Assembly (NCBI RefSeq): GCF_016545825.1
Contig: NC_052619.1
Coordinates: forward strand, 30,109,803 to 30,173,802
Origin: Eucalyptus grandis
Lineage: Eukaryota; Streptophyta; Magnoliopsida; Myrtales; Myrtaceae
Direction: 5' to 3'
DNA: 64,000 bases
In this document: positions 25,112 to 37,513 of the stretch, piece by piece
Numbering within the stretch: the first letter of the stretch is position 1
How the letters are laid out: every line of letters begins with the position of its first letter
Translations under genes and position numbers: made by a program
The notes under the pieces: model-generated
What the model was told of the DNA's origin: nothing
Seen by the model: the letters and a program-made list of their open reading frames with translations, nothing else
The model's database searches: none

Positions 25112-25630
25112 AATATTACTTGGGAAAAGGCGGTGGTGGGGCTGAGATTTGGGGATTTGAAAGGTCGACAAGGTGATTGAAAATGGGGGAAACTATTGGG
25201 GGAGGGCGGAGGCGAGTGTGTGATTTCTTTTCTGGAAAACTACTAGTGTTGTGTTGGTGCACTGTTGGTGTTACTAGTGCTATTCTTCGACACTACTAGT
25301 GCTGTTCTTTGAGGAAGAACCAATTTTTGAGGAAGAAGACGATACAAAATGGCGTTGTTTGGGGATTTAGTGTTTTGAATTTGGGGAAAGACACAAACGG
25401 CATCGTTTTGTTGTTTAAATGCTGACTATACTCTCCGGCGAGCCCCATCAGCTTAAAAAATTAATTAAAAAAATGTCACGTCAGATTTTCGGCCAACTAG
25501 ATCGGAGTTGACACCAAAGTGAGCGTTTTCAAACTTTTTGACACTTAAGTGACCGACAGAAACTTTTTGGCACCAAAGTGAGTGCTGTATACAAGTTATG
25601 GTACTATAGTATACTTCTCCCCAAATTTGC

Positions 25631-25811
25631 CTCTAGGGTGATGAGGCCATTTGTGGTCAGAGAGGTGCAATAAGGCCATTGTCTCAAGAAAAAATCGTTT
25701 TCCAAGTGGGTTTTCCCGCTAGCGTTCCACAACCATGAGGCCGGCGTATTCTTGCATGAACTGGATCCAAATTCTCGTTGTGGTCACTATGATCAAGTGG
25801 AAGGTAAGTGA
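25631..25811 (+). pseudogene. Stranded C-terminal (TOE) tail of the ACC synthase gene
   Basis: Counting codons from the GTC shared by the target-site duplications, the frame of ACC synthase exon 4 continues here after both mobile elements. The stretch VKFASRVMRPFVVREVQ runs to TAA at 25671. The same frame then gives GHCLKKKSFSKWVFPLAFHN followed by HEA. This resembles the basic segment plus WVFR(L/V)SF/W-type ending of type-2 ACC synthases, the TOE motif through which ETO1-type adaptors send the enzyme to the proteasome. The frame closes at TGA 25809-25811, about 20 codons later than usual. The premature TAA and the late end suggest decay after separation. It lies 9.6 kb from the exon it belonged to. 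Confidence 0.7.
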
Positions 25812-28307
25812 ATGAGATGGAAAGGAGTTTCATGACGAGGATCAATCTGACTGGGAATTTTTCATTTGGTCTTTTTAGACATAAAACCACAATCTTTACG
25901 TTTAAAAAAAAATAATAATAAGAGGGGGAGGGGGAGGAGGAGGAAGAAGTTGATGGTGATGGGATTTTCCGTTTTATTTTTCATTGTAATTATTAGGGCG
26001 ATCTCCTCTTCTTCTTCTTTTCTTCCGTTTTTTTTTTTTAATTTCCTTTATGAGTGTAAAAGATTAAATCGATTTTTGTGGATGCGAAGTGTGACAGTTG
26101 GAGTTCTTAAGTGAATAATAGAATTATATCTTTTGTCCTCCTTTAAGCTGATATGATATGTAAAATAAATGAGGCTTTTTGCCCCCTTGTCCTATATATT
26201 TAACTAATGCGTGTATATAAACCCCCACTCAACAATAAAAATGACAATCGTACGCTGTTCTCTTTTAAAAAACGCAATCTGAAGCATAATCATGTCCTAA
26301 TCTAATATCGAAATATATAGATCCGTTTACATTTAGTAAAAAGCAATCTGATTATAATATTAGAGTTTTCTATAATCCATAAAGAATATATACATACATT
26401 TCCAATAAACAACTAACTCAAAAGCCCACTAAAGCCATGTATAACTCCTACTCAAAGATCTCCACTATAAAAGTGTCCTCCTGATATCGATAATGCTTTT
26501 GTCCTACTTGCAGCTCGTAGAAGAACCTAAAAGCAAGTAAAATGAATGGAATGAACAATCACAATTCAATGAATAATTCATCTCTTCAAAGTAGATTGAA
26601 CATCCATTATGCACGGTTAAGACACAAAAGCATAACTCATTTCCACCAAATTTAGAATATAACAAACTTACAAGATCAAAATGAGTTATGTATTGCTTTA
26701 ATTTAACTATGCTTATAGCAAAAATATCATTTTCATCACTATTATCAAAACAAATAATCACTAGTCTATTCCACAAATCAATTTTGTCAAATCATATGTT
26801 AATGGTCCATTTCATTGCTTGATCTCGTGCTCAACTCTTTAACCATGATCGCACATGACGTCCCGTGATGAATTGACCAACATACCTCTTAGCTAGGTCT
26901 CCACCTATATTGCCGATGGTTGGTCCATAAGGATATCCTTAAAGTAGTATATATATCCACAAACCCTTCAATTGATTCACAGAGACATTGGGCATAATCC
27001 ATCATCCTCAATTTCCAATAACCTACAACCAAAATCAGAAACTATATCAATACTTTGATTCACAAACAAAATCATATGACTTTTCACTCTTCAATATATC
27101 TCAAACTACCTTTGATAAACCATATTCATAAAAAATTACGAACTTTTTGTGATTCTTTCATATAAGGTTCACAAACAATTTATGGACAATAAACTCAAAC
27201 TGTAGGCAATATAAATGTTTTCATTTCAAATGAACAAAATGGTAGTCAATGCTCAATTTGGATTTTATGTAATAAACATGCTATTTCATAACTCATAATA
27301 TATATAATTCATATCGACATCGGAATATACGTTTAACAAATTCAATGAAGATACAGTATCACTCATATATAAAAGCTGAAAACCAACCTACGATGGTTAT
27401 CCAAATCAAGAACTTGTATTCCTATCAATTATTGAAAAAATAAATATTAAAAATCGAGTTTTACATTACCCTTAACGGTATGACTAAATTATGCTTATTC
27501 ATCGATAAAATAACACCTACACGCTAACGAAAAAAATCGGGTTCTACATTTATTGTCCACTATGCGTAACTGAAACTCAAAACTTCAAAATTACAATGTG
27601 TTAAATATTGCGCAACATAAAAGATTGATGCCCTTCTATCAATTTATATTGTTCAACTTCCAATGAATAAAATCTAGACTATTATGCAGGGTGTATTAAC
27701 AAAAGAATAAGATCATATGTTATGCCAATTACATTACTCTATTTATTGATACACGTTGATACATGTTGAATCTTATACATGCTATCAAAGAATTAATAAA
27801 CTTACACCTATATTTCCAAAATCATGGAAAAAAACAGGAAAATTCATAAAAATATCCTTAAAATACAAGTATTTAGGGTTTCGTATATATTTTCACATCC
27901 ATAAATCCATCAAAAATATAAAATAAATATACCATAGTTTAGAGCATTTCCATACGAACATCTAAACTTCAAGAGCACGCCAATCAGAGTTTTGACGTGC
28001 TTTCATTAGCCTCCAGAGTGCATAACACGTGTAATGCATGTGCACAGCACTTGAATCGAATTGGACCGTCGGTCGACCGGTCAACAGAGGACGGGTCAAA
28101 TGGGTCGGATCTCAAGTCGGATCAATAGTCAACTGGGTCAGGTCATAGGTCAACAATCAGGTCGAATCCAAGTTGTGTCACCCGGTTGCTGACTTAACAA
28201 AGATGTCAGCCTAATACATGCATTAGCAACGGATGTGGGTGCGTGTGGGAGTGCGTGCTTGACACACGCTACCTCCCAATGGTGCGTGCTTTAGAAAGGG
28301 AGTGCGT
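25812..28307. other. Gene-free stretch
   Basis: AT-rich, with no recognisable coding exon. There are poly-A/poly-T and AGGAGG-rich runs at 25900-26040. The part at 28020-28200 repeats GGTC(A/G)A/GGGTCGGATC words (GGTCGACCGGTCAACAG, GGGTCGGATCTCAAG), possibly part of a degraded repeat. Confidence 0.5.
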
Positions 28308-28457
28308 AAACTACTGGGATTCGCCCCAGTGGCCACCCTTCTAATATGGAAGGGAGAGGTGATGGGTTCAAATCCCCACCTTCTCAACGATTTTAGGAGT
28401 GAATTTCAACTGCTTTAGAAAGAGTAGGACTGACCAAAAAGAAAAAAAGGAGTGCGT
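28299..28457 (+). mobile_element. tRNA-derived SINE with target-site duplication
   Basis: The body, 28308-28448, has a tRNA-like RNA polymerase III A box (around CCAGTGGCC, 28326-28336) and a B box GGTTCAAATCC (28365-28375) about 30 bp apart, then a tail ending in A-rich sequence (ACCAAAAAGAAAAAAA). It is bounded by the direct repeat GGAGTGCGT at 28299-28307 and 28449-28457. The length, about 141 bp, fits plant SINEs. The strand follows the boxes. Confidence 0.75.
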
Positions 28458-28595
28458 GCGACCTTTCTTGGTGGCGCATGGCCACTCAAAATGCTCGTCT
28501 TGACAAGCTCTTGCCGATTATGTAATCAAAATTGATTTTTACTTCACAAAAAAAGTCATGAAAAAAAGAAGAAGAAGCCAAATCCATACGTTTGA

Positions 28596-29048
28596 GTTGC
28601 CTACTTTGATACCACATGTAAGCCGTGAAGCCCATCCTAAGATCTTCATAACTAGAATCAAGAACACATATATAATTAAGTAAAAATATTTGTGTATTTG
28701 ATTTGGAATCTATTGTTCTTGATGTAGGATAGCAACAATCCAAAGTGCTTATCATCTATTGCCTCTCGTATCACTAGTTCAATGAAGCCACCCTTCACCT
28801 TTAGCATTTTGTAAACTTTCATTCTTTGAGGATAATTATGTGTCGGGATTAGATGACAGATTATAGTATTATTTATAGAGTTTTTAGCCATGCCTTCTCA
28901 TCACAGGTTGGGTTTAATTCGGCCATATTAGTTAACCTCATATTAGACTAATTAAGAAATTTTTTATCTCAATTTATTAAACCAATCCCATAAAATGGTA
29001 GATCATAATATCAATTAATGTTAGTTCATATCAGAAAAATTCTTACAC
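28596..29048 (-). mobile_element. Possible copia LTR and primer-binding site remnant
   Basis: On the minus strand TGGTATCAAAG (plus 28598-28608) matches an initiator-Met-tRNA-type primer-binding site. To its right TGTAAGCCGTGAAGCCCATC begins an LTR-like block with a minus TATAAATA box near 28875, ending around TTCTTACA (29048). No second LTR or gag-pol was found. Confidence 0.35.
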
Positions 29049-30884
29049 AATGATCTTGCTTCACCAAGAAATTAGGCTTTAATGTATTGAACTGACAAGT
29101 GCAGAAGAGGGTGATGTCTTGTGGTTACTTGGTAGGATCAATGAAGCTAGTATTCTCAAAAGTCCTTCATACTGACAGGGATTGTAGGATCATTGATCTT
29201 AAAACTCCTGTGTCATTAAGTCGGTACGGTCATGGAAGATAGTTAGCCAGGTTACTCACAATCAGCATAAGTGATGGTGTGCGTACAATAGTGATAGTGA
29301 TCTATTAGGTCTAATAAGAGTGAGATATGCGCTGAAAAGATGACCATTGATAGTACAAATATAGCCATTACATGATTGGACTCTGTAACATAAAAACTGG
29401 GAAAGTAATCAAAAAGCAACTGAGAGTTAATAGTTTTGACAGACGCAGCGTGCCTATTTTAGAAAGCCTGAGATTGTTAAGAGGAAGCGACTACGGGAAC
29501 AGTGTCAATTTTGTCAAAGGTCTCCCCCAACGACTTTCAATAGCTAGCAATCATACATGAAGATATCCAACGATTACATTAAGTACCTCAATATAAAAAG
29601 ACCAATGATGTTGTGAAGCGGGTTGGACATCTTGAATATTGCAATTGCTATCCTAGACAGAAATTGTAATTGATCTTATTATTTATTGCTCTCCGTACTA
29701 GTTTAGCAATAGAATAGTTGATTGTTAAGTCTATGAGCGTAAGAGTAATGTGTAATTCCTAAAAGTGAGATCTATCAATTGAAAGGATCGATCCTTTTCA
29801 CTTTTAACTTGCTTTGCTAATTTTTAGTGGAATCCGGCCACTATTAATGTGCTAGTCTGAGAATGGACGTAAGCTTGATTATTAAGCCGAACCACTATAT
29901 ATCACTATGTGATTGTCTTGCTTCACTTTGATCTACTTATCATCTTCACATTGCTACTCTATTTGAGATACTTACTTGAGTGCTAATTGTTTAATATTCC
30001 ATAAAGCTCCATTCTAGGTTGTATTGTTAGTTCCAATAAATTATCGTAAGATAATGCAAAAGTTAACTAATCTTGCAATTCAAGTCAAATGCGAGAGAAA
30101 TAAATTAACTAGAATAATCAATGAGGAACAATGAGGACACTTGAAATTCACATTTTTATACAAGTATCAATAACTACTCTTTGGGGAGAGTCAAATTCTG
30201 AGAAATCCGCTATGAATTCATGGTATAAGAACACTAAAAATGCTAAAAGTTGTGTATTACACTCATTTTATATAAATTTTTTTTTTTGAATCATATAAGT
30301 GTTAATCTATTTTTTTTAGATCAAAGATGATTATTTTTTAAAGACGATTAGTTTTCAATTTGGGCAATCAAGAATCTGCATGACAATTCTTTTTTATCAC
30401 TTTTTTTGACCCACGGGACTTGCCGGCATACCTAGTCAACATTAATAATCCCAAATGGAGTTGTTTACATGTTTGTCCCAAGCTCTTGCTCTAGTTGTTT
30501 TTGCCGGACCTTTTGCGCTAGAGGTGGGCATGGCAGCTGCGGTGGGGGCGTCCTTCGTTGCGGTGGTTTTCCTTGGGGGTGATCGTCACCGTGTCTCGAG
30601 TTGCTTCGGTCTTTGCAGCGGCTGCCGTTGCTGGCTTCGTAGGAAAAAAGAGAGGGTCGCCCGACTTCAGATCCTCCATCGAAGCTCAAAGAGAGATGTT
30701 CCATCGATCGATCGATCCTTCGACCCCCATCTTCTTCAAACTAAAGAAGAATGCGTGGAGAAACTACAAATTGCAAGGGGAGAAAGGGAGAGGTGAGTGA
30801 GCGACAGATTCGACAGGAGAAGTCGGCTCAAGCTTGTTTGCCATTTTTCCTCAAATTGACAAACTGGGGCTAATTTAGGGCATA
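29049..30884. other. Gene-free stretch
   Basis: No exon is recognised. A plus-strand ORF at 30455-30796 (113 codons, Cys/Arg-rich tail) and overlapping ORFs have no family I know. They lie in a CT/GA-rich patch that on the minus strand sits beyond the mTERF fragment. I leave them uncalled. Confidence 0.4.
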
Positions 30885-31308
30885 GAAACAAATCGAACAC
30901 TGAAATCATGTTTTCCTTCATGCTATGACCCAGGACTAGATGATAATTATTGATGTCCTCGACCGTGAGCCCCATTTTTTGAAAAAAATCAACTCGCTTA
31001 TTCATGACCTTGATTGTGACCGAAAGCTCCAACCAGTCGAACTCATAAGGGATAATCCCAATCCCGTGAAGGAACTCGTAAATCCTAGCGCGATTTTCCG
31101 TCCTTGCACTCTTTATCTCTTCCAAGATGGGATGATTGTAGAGGGATGAGGAGGAATCCCTATCCATCTAGCCTAGTCATTGCTCGGCCTCATCGTCGCA
31201 TCATTTGACCTCGAGGACGAATTTCGCTCCGAGGCGGAGGCGTGGAGTCGTGAGATTTGCAAGATTTGATGGTCGTAGCGTCTTGGCAAAGGGAGGTTCG
31301 ATCGCCAT
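30885..31308 (-). pseudogene. mTERF4-like protein fragment (dead)
   Basis: Minus-strand codons from 31167 give SLYNHPILEEIKSARTENRA, then RIYEFLHGIGIIPYE and, further on, LTVEDINNYHLVLG and MKENMISVFDLF. This resembles the start of the mature part of chloroplast mTERF4, an organelle RNA/DNA-binding protein made of helical repeats. In the same frame upstream, ATG at 31308 opens 35 residues (including TPRLRLGAKF) that could be the old transit region, but TGA, TGA and TAG stops separate the two parts. Similarity stops at about 30885, well short of a full-length protein. It is a truncated, non-functional copy, retroposed or duplicated. Confidence 0.65.
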
Positions 31309-31999
31309 GAGGAGCTCGAGAAAGAAAGAGAGAAAGAAAGAAGAGATTTTCTCTAATACGATGTCATTTTTTGATTAAATGCACCTCATCGTCCATGTGG
31401 ACTTTCTTTTTTAATTAAAAGGCTAGCTAGGTGATAGCATTTAATTAAAAAAAGCCATGCAGTATATTTGAACGGAATTTGTCGCTGAATACACTTAAAT
31501 GATCATTTTTTTTATCCAATTTCTCATTTAAATGAGTTAATAAACTTTTGATGTTAAAATAAATATCGTATTAAACTTTTGATACATACCTTAAATTCAT
31601 TTAGTAAAATGTTGACATGCTCGATTACTGAAGTATTTCCTTCTTCCCAATTTGATCCAAATCAAACCATGAGTGTTATCCATATTCTTTTATAGAAAAC
31701 TCACAATAAAAATACATTTGGTAGCTATGATATTTTTTTTTTTTATTTTAAAAATTTACTATTTTATATTTGGCTCACATCTAAAGCATGATAAAACTGG
31801 CTATAACACGGACATGACTCAAATAAAAACATCCAATGGGGATATGTGAGATGAAACTTCGATAATTTCATACGTATGCAGATTAGATTTCTTCCAAAAT
31901 AGGAAATACCCAAAGTCGTCAAAATTAAGAAACCAAAACCCGATTAAAATCAGGAGCATCATCCAAATCAAAACTTGATCGGATTTCCTGCTCCCATTG

Positions 32000-32010
32000 C
32001 CACATATTTA
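32000..32010 (+). promoter_or_regulatory. Possible TATA box of the PRCP gene
   Basis: CATATTTAAAC lies about 60 bp upstream of the ATG at 32068. Spacing leaves a short 5' UTR. There is no direct evidence of the start site. The stretch 31309-31999 before it has no recognised gene. Confidence 0.35.
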
Positions 32011-32067
32011 AACATCCACAAATGCAGAACGAAGCCACCTGAAGACAACGAACGAAGTGCGCAGAAG

Positions 32068-35000
32068 ATGGCGAAACCCGCCATCGCCGCGTTATCATTC
32101 TCCATCGTCCTCCTCTCCATCCTCGCTCAGCAATCCTCATCTTCCCCGTCCTTCAAACCCATCTCCTCCCGCGGCGCCCCGAGGTTCCTCGGCAGATTCT
32201 CGACCTCCAAACCCCACCACCGCGACCGGCGGTCGGATCAGCTTCTTGGGTACCGATACGAGACGCGGTACTTCGAGCAGCAGCTCGACCACTTCAGCTT
32301 CGCGGAGCTGCCGACGTTCAGGCAGCGGTACCTCATCAGCTCGGAGCACTGGGTCGGGCCCGATCGGCTCGGACCCATCTTCTTGTACTGCGGGAATGAA
32401 GGCGACATCGAGTGGTTCGCTGCCAACTCGGGCTTCGTGTGGGAGATCGCCCCGAGCTTCGGTGCCATGGTGGTTTTCCCCGAAGTAGGTGCTCTCGTCG
32501 AATTCGTGTTTCTGTTTGGTGTTGGAAAATTTTCGAAATTTAGACCGTAAAGATCCATGCTGAGAACGTTTCGAGAAAACTCGAACATCTTGGTATAAGA
32601 TAATTTCTCTAATTTCCTCAAATTCTTTGTGAATTTTGAAAATTCGGAAGCTTGCACGAAACCCAAATGCATCCCTACCTCTACAAACATGGGTTATTGT
32701 CGGCTGGTTTTTATAGGAGTTTGACTAATAGTTACCCTCATCTTGGTTGATTGATTGATTCATAGCATCGGTATTATGGTGAGTCAATGCCATATGGGAG
32801 TCAAGAGGAAGCGTACAAGAATGCCGCTTCCTTGTCTTATCTTACGGCGGAGCAAGCGCTCGCTGATTTCGCGGTGTTGATCACAGACTTGAAGCGAAAC
32901 TTGTCTGCTGAGGCTTGCCCTGTTGTTCTTTTTGGTGGTTCATACGGTGGAAGTAAGTAAAGCCCTTTGAACTACGTTTTGAACTCTACATTTTTTTCTC
33001 CTGTCTACTGTGTTTCTCTATGCATAGATTGGTCAAAATAGTTTTCCTAGAGAATTTTGATGCATCGGTCATCTTCTTGAACATTTTAAAATTTTTTTTA
33101 TTGGGCAGAAAATTTCAGTTTTTGATGTATAAGAATTTTTTTTTTCCTTGTTCCCCTTTGAGGTTCATTGAATATTTTGCATGGTAATCTTTCACAGTGT
33201 TAGCAGCATGGATGAGGTTAAAGTATCCGCATATTGCCATAGGCGCACTTGCTTCTTCAGCTCCGATTCTTCAGTTCGAAGATATTGTGCCACCAGAAAC
33301 GTTCTACGACATTGTCTCCAATGATTTTAAAGTGTGTGGTCAATTTTAACCATTCTTCTCTTGTTGAAGTGAACATACTTATGTGCATCCATGTCATCTT
33401 ATTTTTCAACTGAAAACTGCAGCGTGAAAGTACTAGCTGCTTTAACACCATTAAAGCATCCTGGAATGCATTGATATCCGAAGGCCAGAAGGAGAATGGT
33501 CTTTCAAAACTGACAAAAATGTTCCGGCTATGTCGGTAAAGTAAACAAAGACAATGATCCTTCAGTCAATTTGTTGCCCACCTGATTGAGCTTACATGGG
33601 CCTCTAATGCTTAATGTCATTATCTTCTCCTTGGTGCAACCTAAATTAATTGAAGTCTGAATGTTGGTAGGGAGTTAAAGAATACAGAAGAGCTGGCCAA
33701 TTGGCTGGATTCCGCTTACTCCTTTTTGGCAATGGTTGACTATCCATATCCTTCTGAATTTCTTATGCCTCTACCTGGATACCCAATAAGAGAGGTTAGT
33801 CAAGATTCTGATGTAACTTCATCATCAAATGAAACCTTGGTCCCATATGACACTGCTTCTTTTTATCTGAACTAGTACTATAACAAGATGCCATCTTTTC
33901 TTTTTTTTCCTTCCCTATTTTCTGCATTTCTTGAGATGCATCATAATAGTAGCAGAGAGAATTTGGTGGTCATTACATCTTAAGGAAATGATTCTCTAAT
34001 TAATTTGTTTTTGAATGCCCTATTTCAAGGCTGCTCTTTTTTTTTTTTTTTAATTCCCTTTTTTAGCTTGCTTTCCAATATAGATTTTATGTCAAAACTA
34101 TACTCTGCACAAAAGATACCAGTAAGACTTGAAATAACACGTGTTGAGTTAGGAGATGCAGAAACAGATTTAGCCAACTGAAAAAAAAATAACAGGCTGA
34201 AATCAACACCATCCACTTCAAAACTGTAATTCCCCCATTAAGTTAAAAAAGGATGTTCCAATTTACTGAACTTGCTCACAAGCTTTTTCATACTGTATAT
34301 ATACATCCAACACTCTGTGCGGTATAGCTACATCCTACATGCTCCATTTTCTGGATTCTTTTCAGCTGAGTCCTGTTATCCTACAACTTTAAGTGTCGGG
34401 TGAGCTGGACATCTCATCACTTAGTGTCCACATAATATAGCATATCCAGAACAATGTTTTAGACATATCTGCTGAGCATATTTGGACGCACGTTATGTCC
34501 TTCATTTTACTAGGTCTGCAGAAAGATTGATGGTTGTCCAGATGGGACTAGCATTCTGGAACGTGTATTTGAAGGTGTTAGTGTCTATTACAATTACACC
34601 GGAGAAGTTGATTGCTTTGAATTGGATGATGATCCTCATGGAATGGATGGCTGGAACTGGCAGGTCTAAAACTGTTATTCCTATTCTTTATTAAATGTTC
34701 CCCTAAAGTTAAAATATGAAAGGTTTTGCCTCTGGAAAAGAAAATGACCTAGTGATGTTAGTGCATTTCGTTTGATCTATTGTGGTGTACAGGCATGCAC
34801 AGAGATGGTTATGCCCATGTCTAGTAGCCCAGATGCAAGCATGTTTCCTACATACGATTTTAATTTTTCTGCTTTCCAAGAGGAGTGCTGGACCGATTTC
34901 AAAGTCATTCCAAGACCAACATGGATAACAACTCATTTTGGTGGGAAAGTAAGACACCATTTATCTTAAAGTTTTACATCATGACAAACTTGCATGTGTA

Positions 35001-37513
35001 ACTTCTTGGGCCATTTTCCATTGGGTTCTGTGTCCTCTTTAGCATTTCTTATGCACTATGGCATTCCCATTAATTGTGTGTCTGGACCATGTTCTATCCA
35101 GTTCTGTGTCTGCTTTAGCATTTCTTATGCGGCATGACATTCCCATTGATTGTCTATCCTGTCCCAATCTCTCTGTTCAGTGCTTCTTTATTTGGTTTAT
35201 AAGCTGAAGCTGAAGTTGTCTTACGATGATAGCAAGAGAAATCCAATTTAGTTACATACAATTAAGAGGAAGCTGGAAGAGGCTGCTTAAGATTTTAATC
35301 TGCCTAGGCCATTAAGAGACATGATGAGTATCATCCTTCTCACCATCCAAGTGCATGGATCTCCTAGGTAAATTCATTGAGTGGTAGTAGTGGAGGCATG
35401 TTGTGCGGTGAGCCTCATTAGGATCCTAAATCTGATGCCAAAGTTTAATCCAAAAAGTGGAAACTCATGTTTTCTTTCGGGTGTGTTTGCATTTCATTTT
35501 TATTTATTTATTATTTTAGAATAAAAAAGGGGGTTGGTGTTTTGGGGAGGGGGCTGTGAATTGGCTTAGTGTGTGCGCCTTGGCTAGATGCTGCTTCGCT
35601 TGCTCCCCTACGATGTGAAGTCTTTTAAGTAAATACCAATTATTAGTAACCTATTGTAATTAATAGCAAAATTGCAGCAGCTTTGATTTTCTGGGATTAT
35701 TTCCTTGTAATTGTGGGCGTGATCAAGTTAATCACTCTACATAAGTTCTATGGTGATTGGAGTGTTCGGGGCCTTAAAGTTACAGAAATATTCTTAGGTT
35801 GCACTTCAATGATATTTACATATGATTGTGGCACGATTGCTAATGTAGTCAATAGATCATTCACCTTGACCCATAACATGAATTTTGGACCAATTTTGAA
35901 GGATATCATGACCACTTTGAAGACGTTTGGAAGCAACATCATCTTCTCAAATGGCTTTCTTGATCCTTGGAGTGGTTATAGGTGGGTCTTTTCATATGTT
36001 CTGTCAGAGGTGTCTGAAATTTATTATGTAGTATTCTGATTGTGTTGATCATATGCCACAGTGTGACCCAGAATGTATCTGATTCTCTTGTTGCTTTAAA
36101 CACCCAAGAAGGTATGTTCAACTTGAAGTCTTTACTTTGTGCTTTTCTTTCCTCCATTTTCTTTTCAGTTTTTTTTTTTTTTTTTTTATTATGACATATA
36201 GATGGGCAATCCATAAATGATGTTTCTACTGTGAAACACCATGCGTATACCTACTTGCATTGTTTTTCTCCATGTTATACTGTGGGTTTCATTAGGATTG
36301 CGACTTCATCTTGTGATATGGACTTCATTTGTTTCATCTGAAGCCTGTTAACTTATAGAGTAAAATGTCCATATGCCTCTTGTTGAGGCCATTTATAATT
36401 TGACCCTCCCAGCTCTTTTCATTTTGAAAGGCCCTGTCCCTGTTCTTTTTAAATTTTACAGGTTCCCTTTCTGCAATGTACAAGGATTACTTTTCATAAA
36501 AGTTTCCAATTTGAAGGGAAGGGAGTATATTCCTTTCTTAATAATTGAATTTTACTTTTACCTTTATGCAGGTAATTTGACTTCAATCATTTCAAGCAAG
36601 TCAGTAGTCTATAGTTTCACTTTGAATCAGCTCATTTTGTTAGGTTTTGACAAATAGATCTTGTTAGTAAGTGCCCCAAGGGCACTAGTTAAGACCCCTA
36701 AATGTAGTACTGATGCATATAAAAACACTTCGAAAATTGAACAAGAATATATTTGAAGAGAGCAATATGGTTGTAAAAGAAACTTCTGTGTTACCAAGGC
36801 ACCATTAATAACCCTTAACAAATGCTAGGGGCACTTTTAATTTTTAATTTTTTTTTATAACTCCCAAAAGAATTTGGCGTTTGTTGTGTTACATTTTTTT
36901 CTTTGTGACTGCTGACGTGCTTATGTGATGCAGTGTTGTTAATTTGTTTTCAAATGAGTCACCCAGTGAGTAAAGAGTTATTATCTACTTTATGTCGTGT
37001 GTTTCTTTTGACTCTGACTCATTTTTCCCATGGGGGTACGGCAAAAAGTCTCTATGGTTCTCTCCTTTCATTTGACAATTTTTTAATTTAGTCTTATGAC
37101 GGTATGACTCTGCTTTGGCAATCTGACTTTTGGTTTTCTTTCTCACTGCTCAATATATACTCTTTCCTAGTCCCTTCTAGGAACCAACTTCAGTGTTGTG
37201 TATCATGATTCATCTTGTTCAGCTCACCCGAATAAATAGGAGGCCATTGGAGGTTCTGTTGTCGGGCATCTCCGATTGATGGAGCAGCCATCGATGACAT
37301 TGAGGCAGAGATTAAATCGTTCTTTGCATTTAATCTTCAGGTGCTCATCACATAGATTTGCGTGCTGCAACGGCGGAGGATCCAGACTGGCTGGTAGAAC
37401 AAAGAGCGGCTGAGATCAAGCTGATGAAGAAGTGGTTGAGCGACTATTACCAGGCGAAGGGAGCTACTTTGCTATCTAATGTGGAAACAGGTGACAGAGC
37501 TGAATCCATGTAA
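32068..37513 (+). CDS. PRCP: Lysosomal Pro-X carboxypeptidase (prolylcarboxypeptidase, peptidase family S28), complete
   Basis: Ten exons: 32068-32484, 32766-32952, 33198-33331, 33423-33535, 33671-33794, 34514-34663, 34793-34948, 35902-35981, 36062-36111 and 37341-37513. They sum to 1584 nt (527 residues plus stop), all with GT/AG introns and compatible phases. Residues 1 to about 24 form a hydrophobic signal peptide ([13 protein letters not shown]). Family motifs follow: the [11 protein letters not shown] start of the mature enzyme, [31 protein letters not shown], nucleophile Ser198 in GGSYGG, Asp448 in LDPWSG and His473/474 in GAHHIDLR. The catalytic triad is therefore intact. The product should be a secreted or vacuolar serine carboxypeptidase acting after proline. 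It is a paralogue of the gene whose last exon is at 943-1115. Intron 9 contains a small MITE. I see no lesion. Confidence 0.93.
36664..36840. mobile_element. Small MITE in PRCP intron 9
   Basis: The left end GTAAGTGCCCCAAGGGCACT and the reverse complement of the right end, AAAAGTGCCCCTAGCATTTG, match over AAGTGCCCC(A/T)AG. The subterminal GTTAAG(A/G) also inverts. It is about 175 bp and lacks coding capacity. The corresponding intron part of duplication copy 1 was not seen in the window. Confidence 0.5.

Larger units (their letters stand above)
20994..25621. mobile_element. Mutator-like (MULE) non-autonomous element with long TIRs
   Basis: The left terminus GGGAGAAGTACACTATCAGT and the reverse complement of the right terminus GGGAGAAGTATACTATAGTA match. 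The inverted repeat continues for roughly 200 bp or more through CTCACTTTGGTGCCAAAA, TCACTTAAGTG and the AAACGACG(C/T)(C/T)GTTT region. The flanks CAAATCTAC (20984-20992) and CAAATTTGC (25622-25630) fit a 9-bp target-site duplication with two mismatches. No transposase is seen. The interior holds a solo LTR (21631-25111) and a low-complexity GC-rich piece (21310-21500) that may be captured host sequence. Confidence 0.75.

Noticed and set aside
28318..28390. Possible tRNA gene at the A/B boxes
   Set aside because: The sequence does not close a 7-bp acceptor stem, and the A-rich tail with flanking direct repeats marks it as a SINE.
35683..36039. 118-codon ORF overlapping PRCP exon 8
   Set aside because: It starts in intron 7 and reads through both splice sites; only the GATATC..TATAG part is exon.
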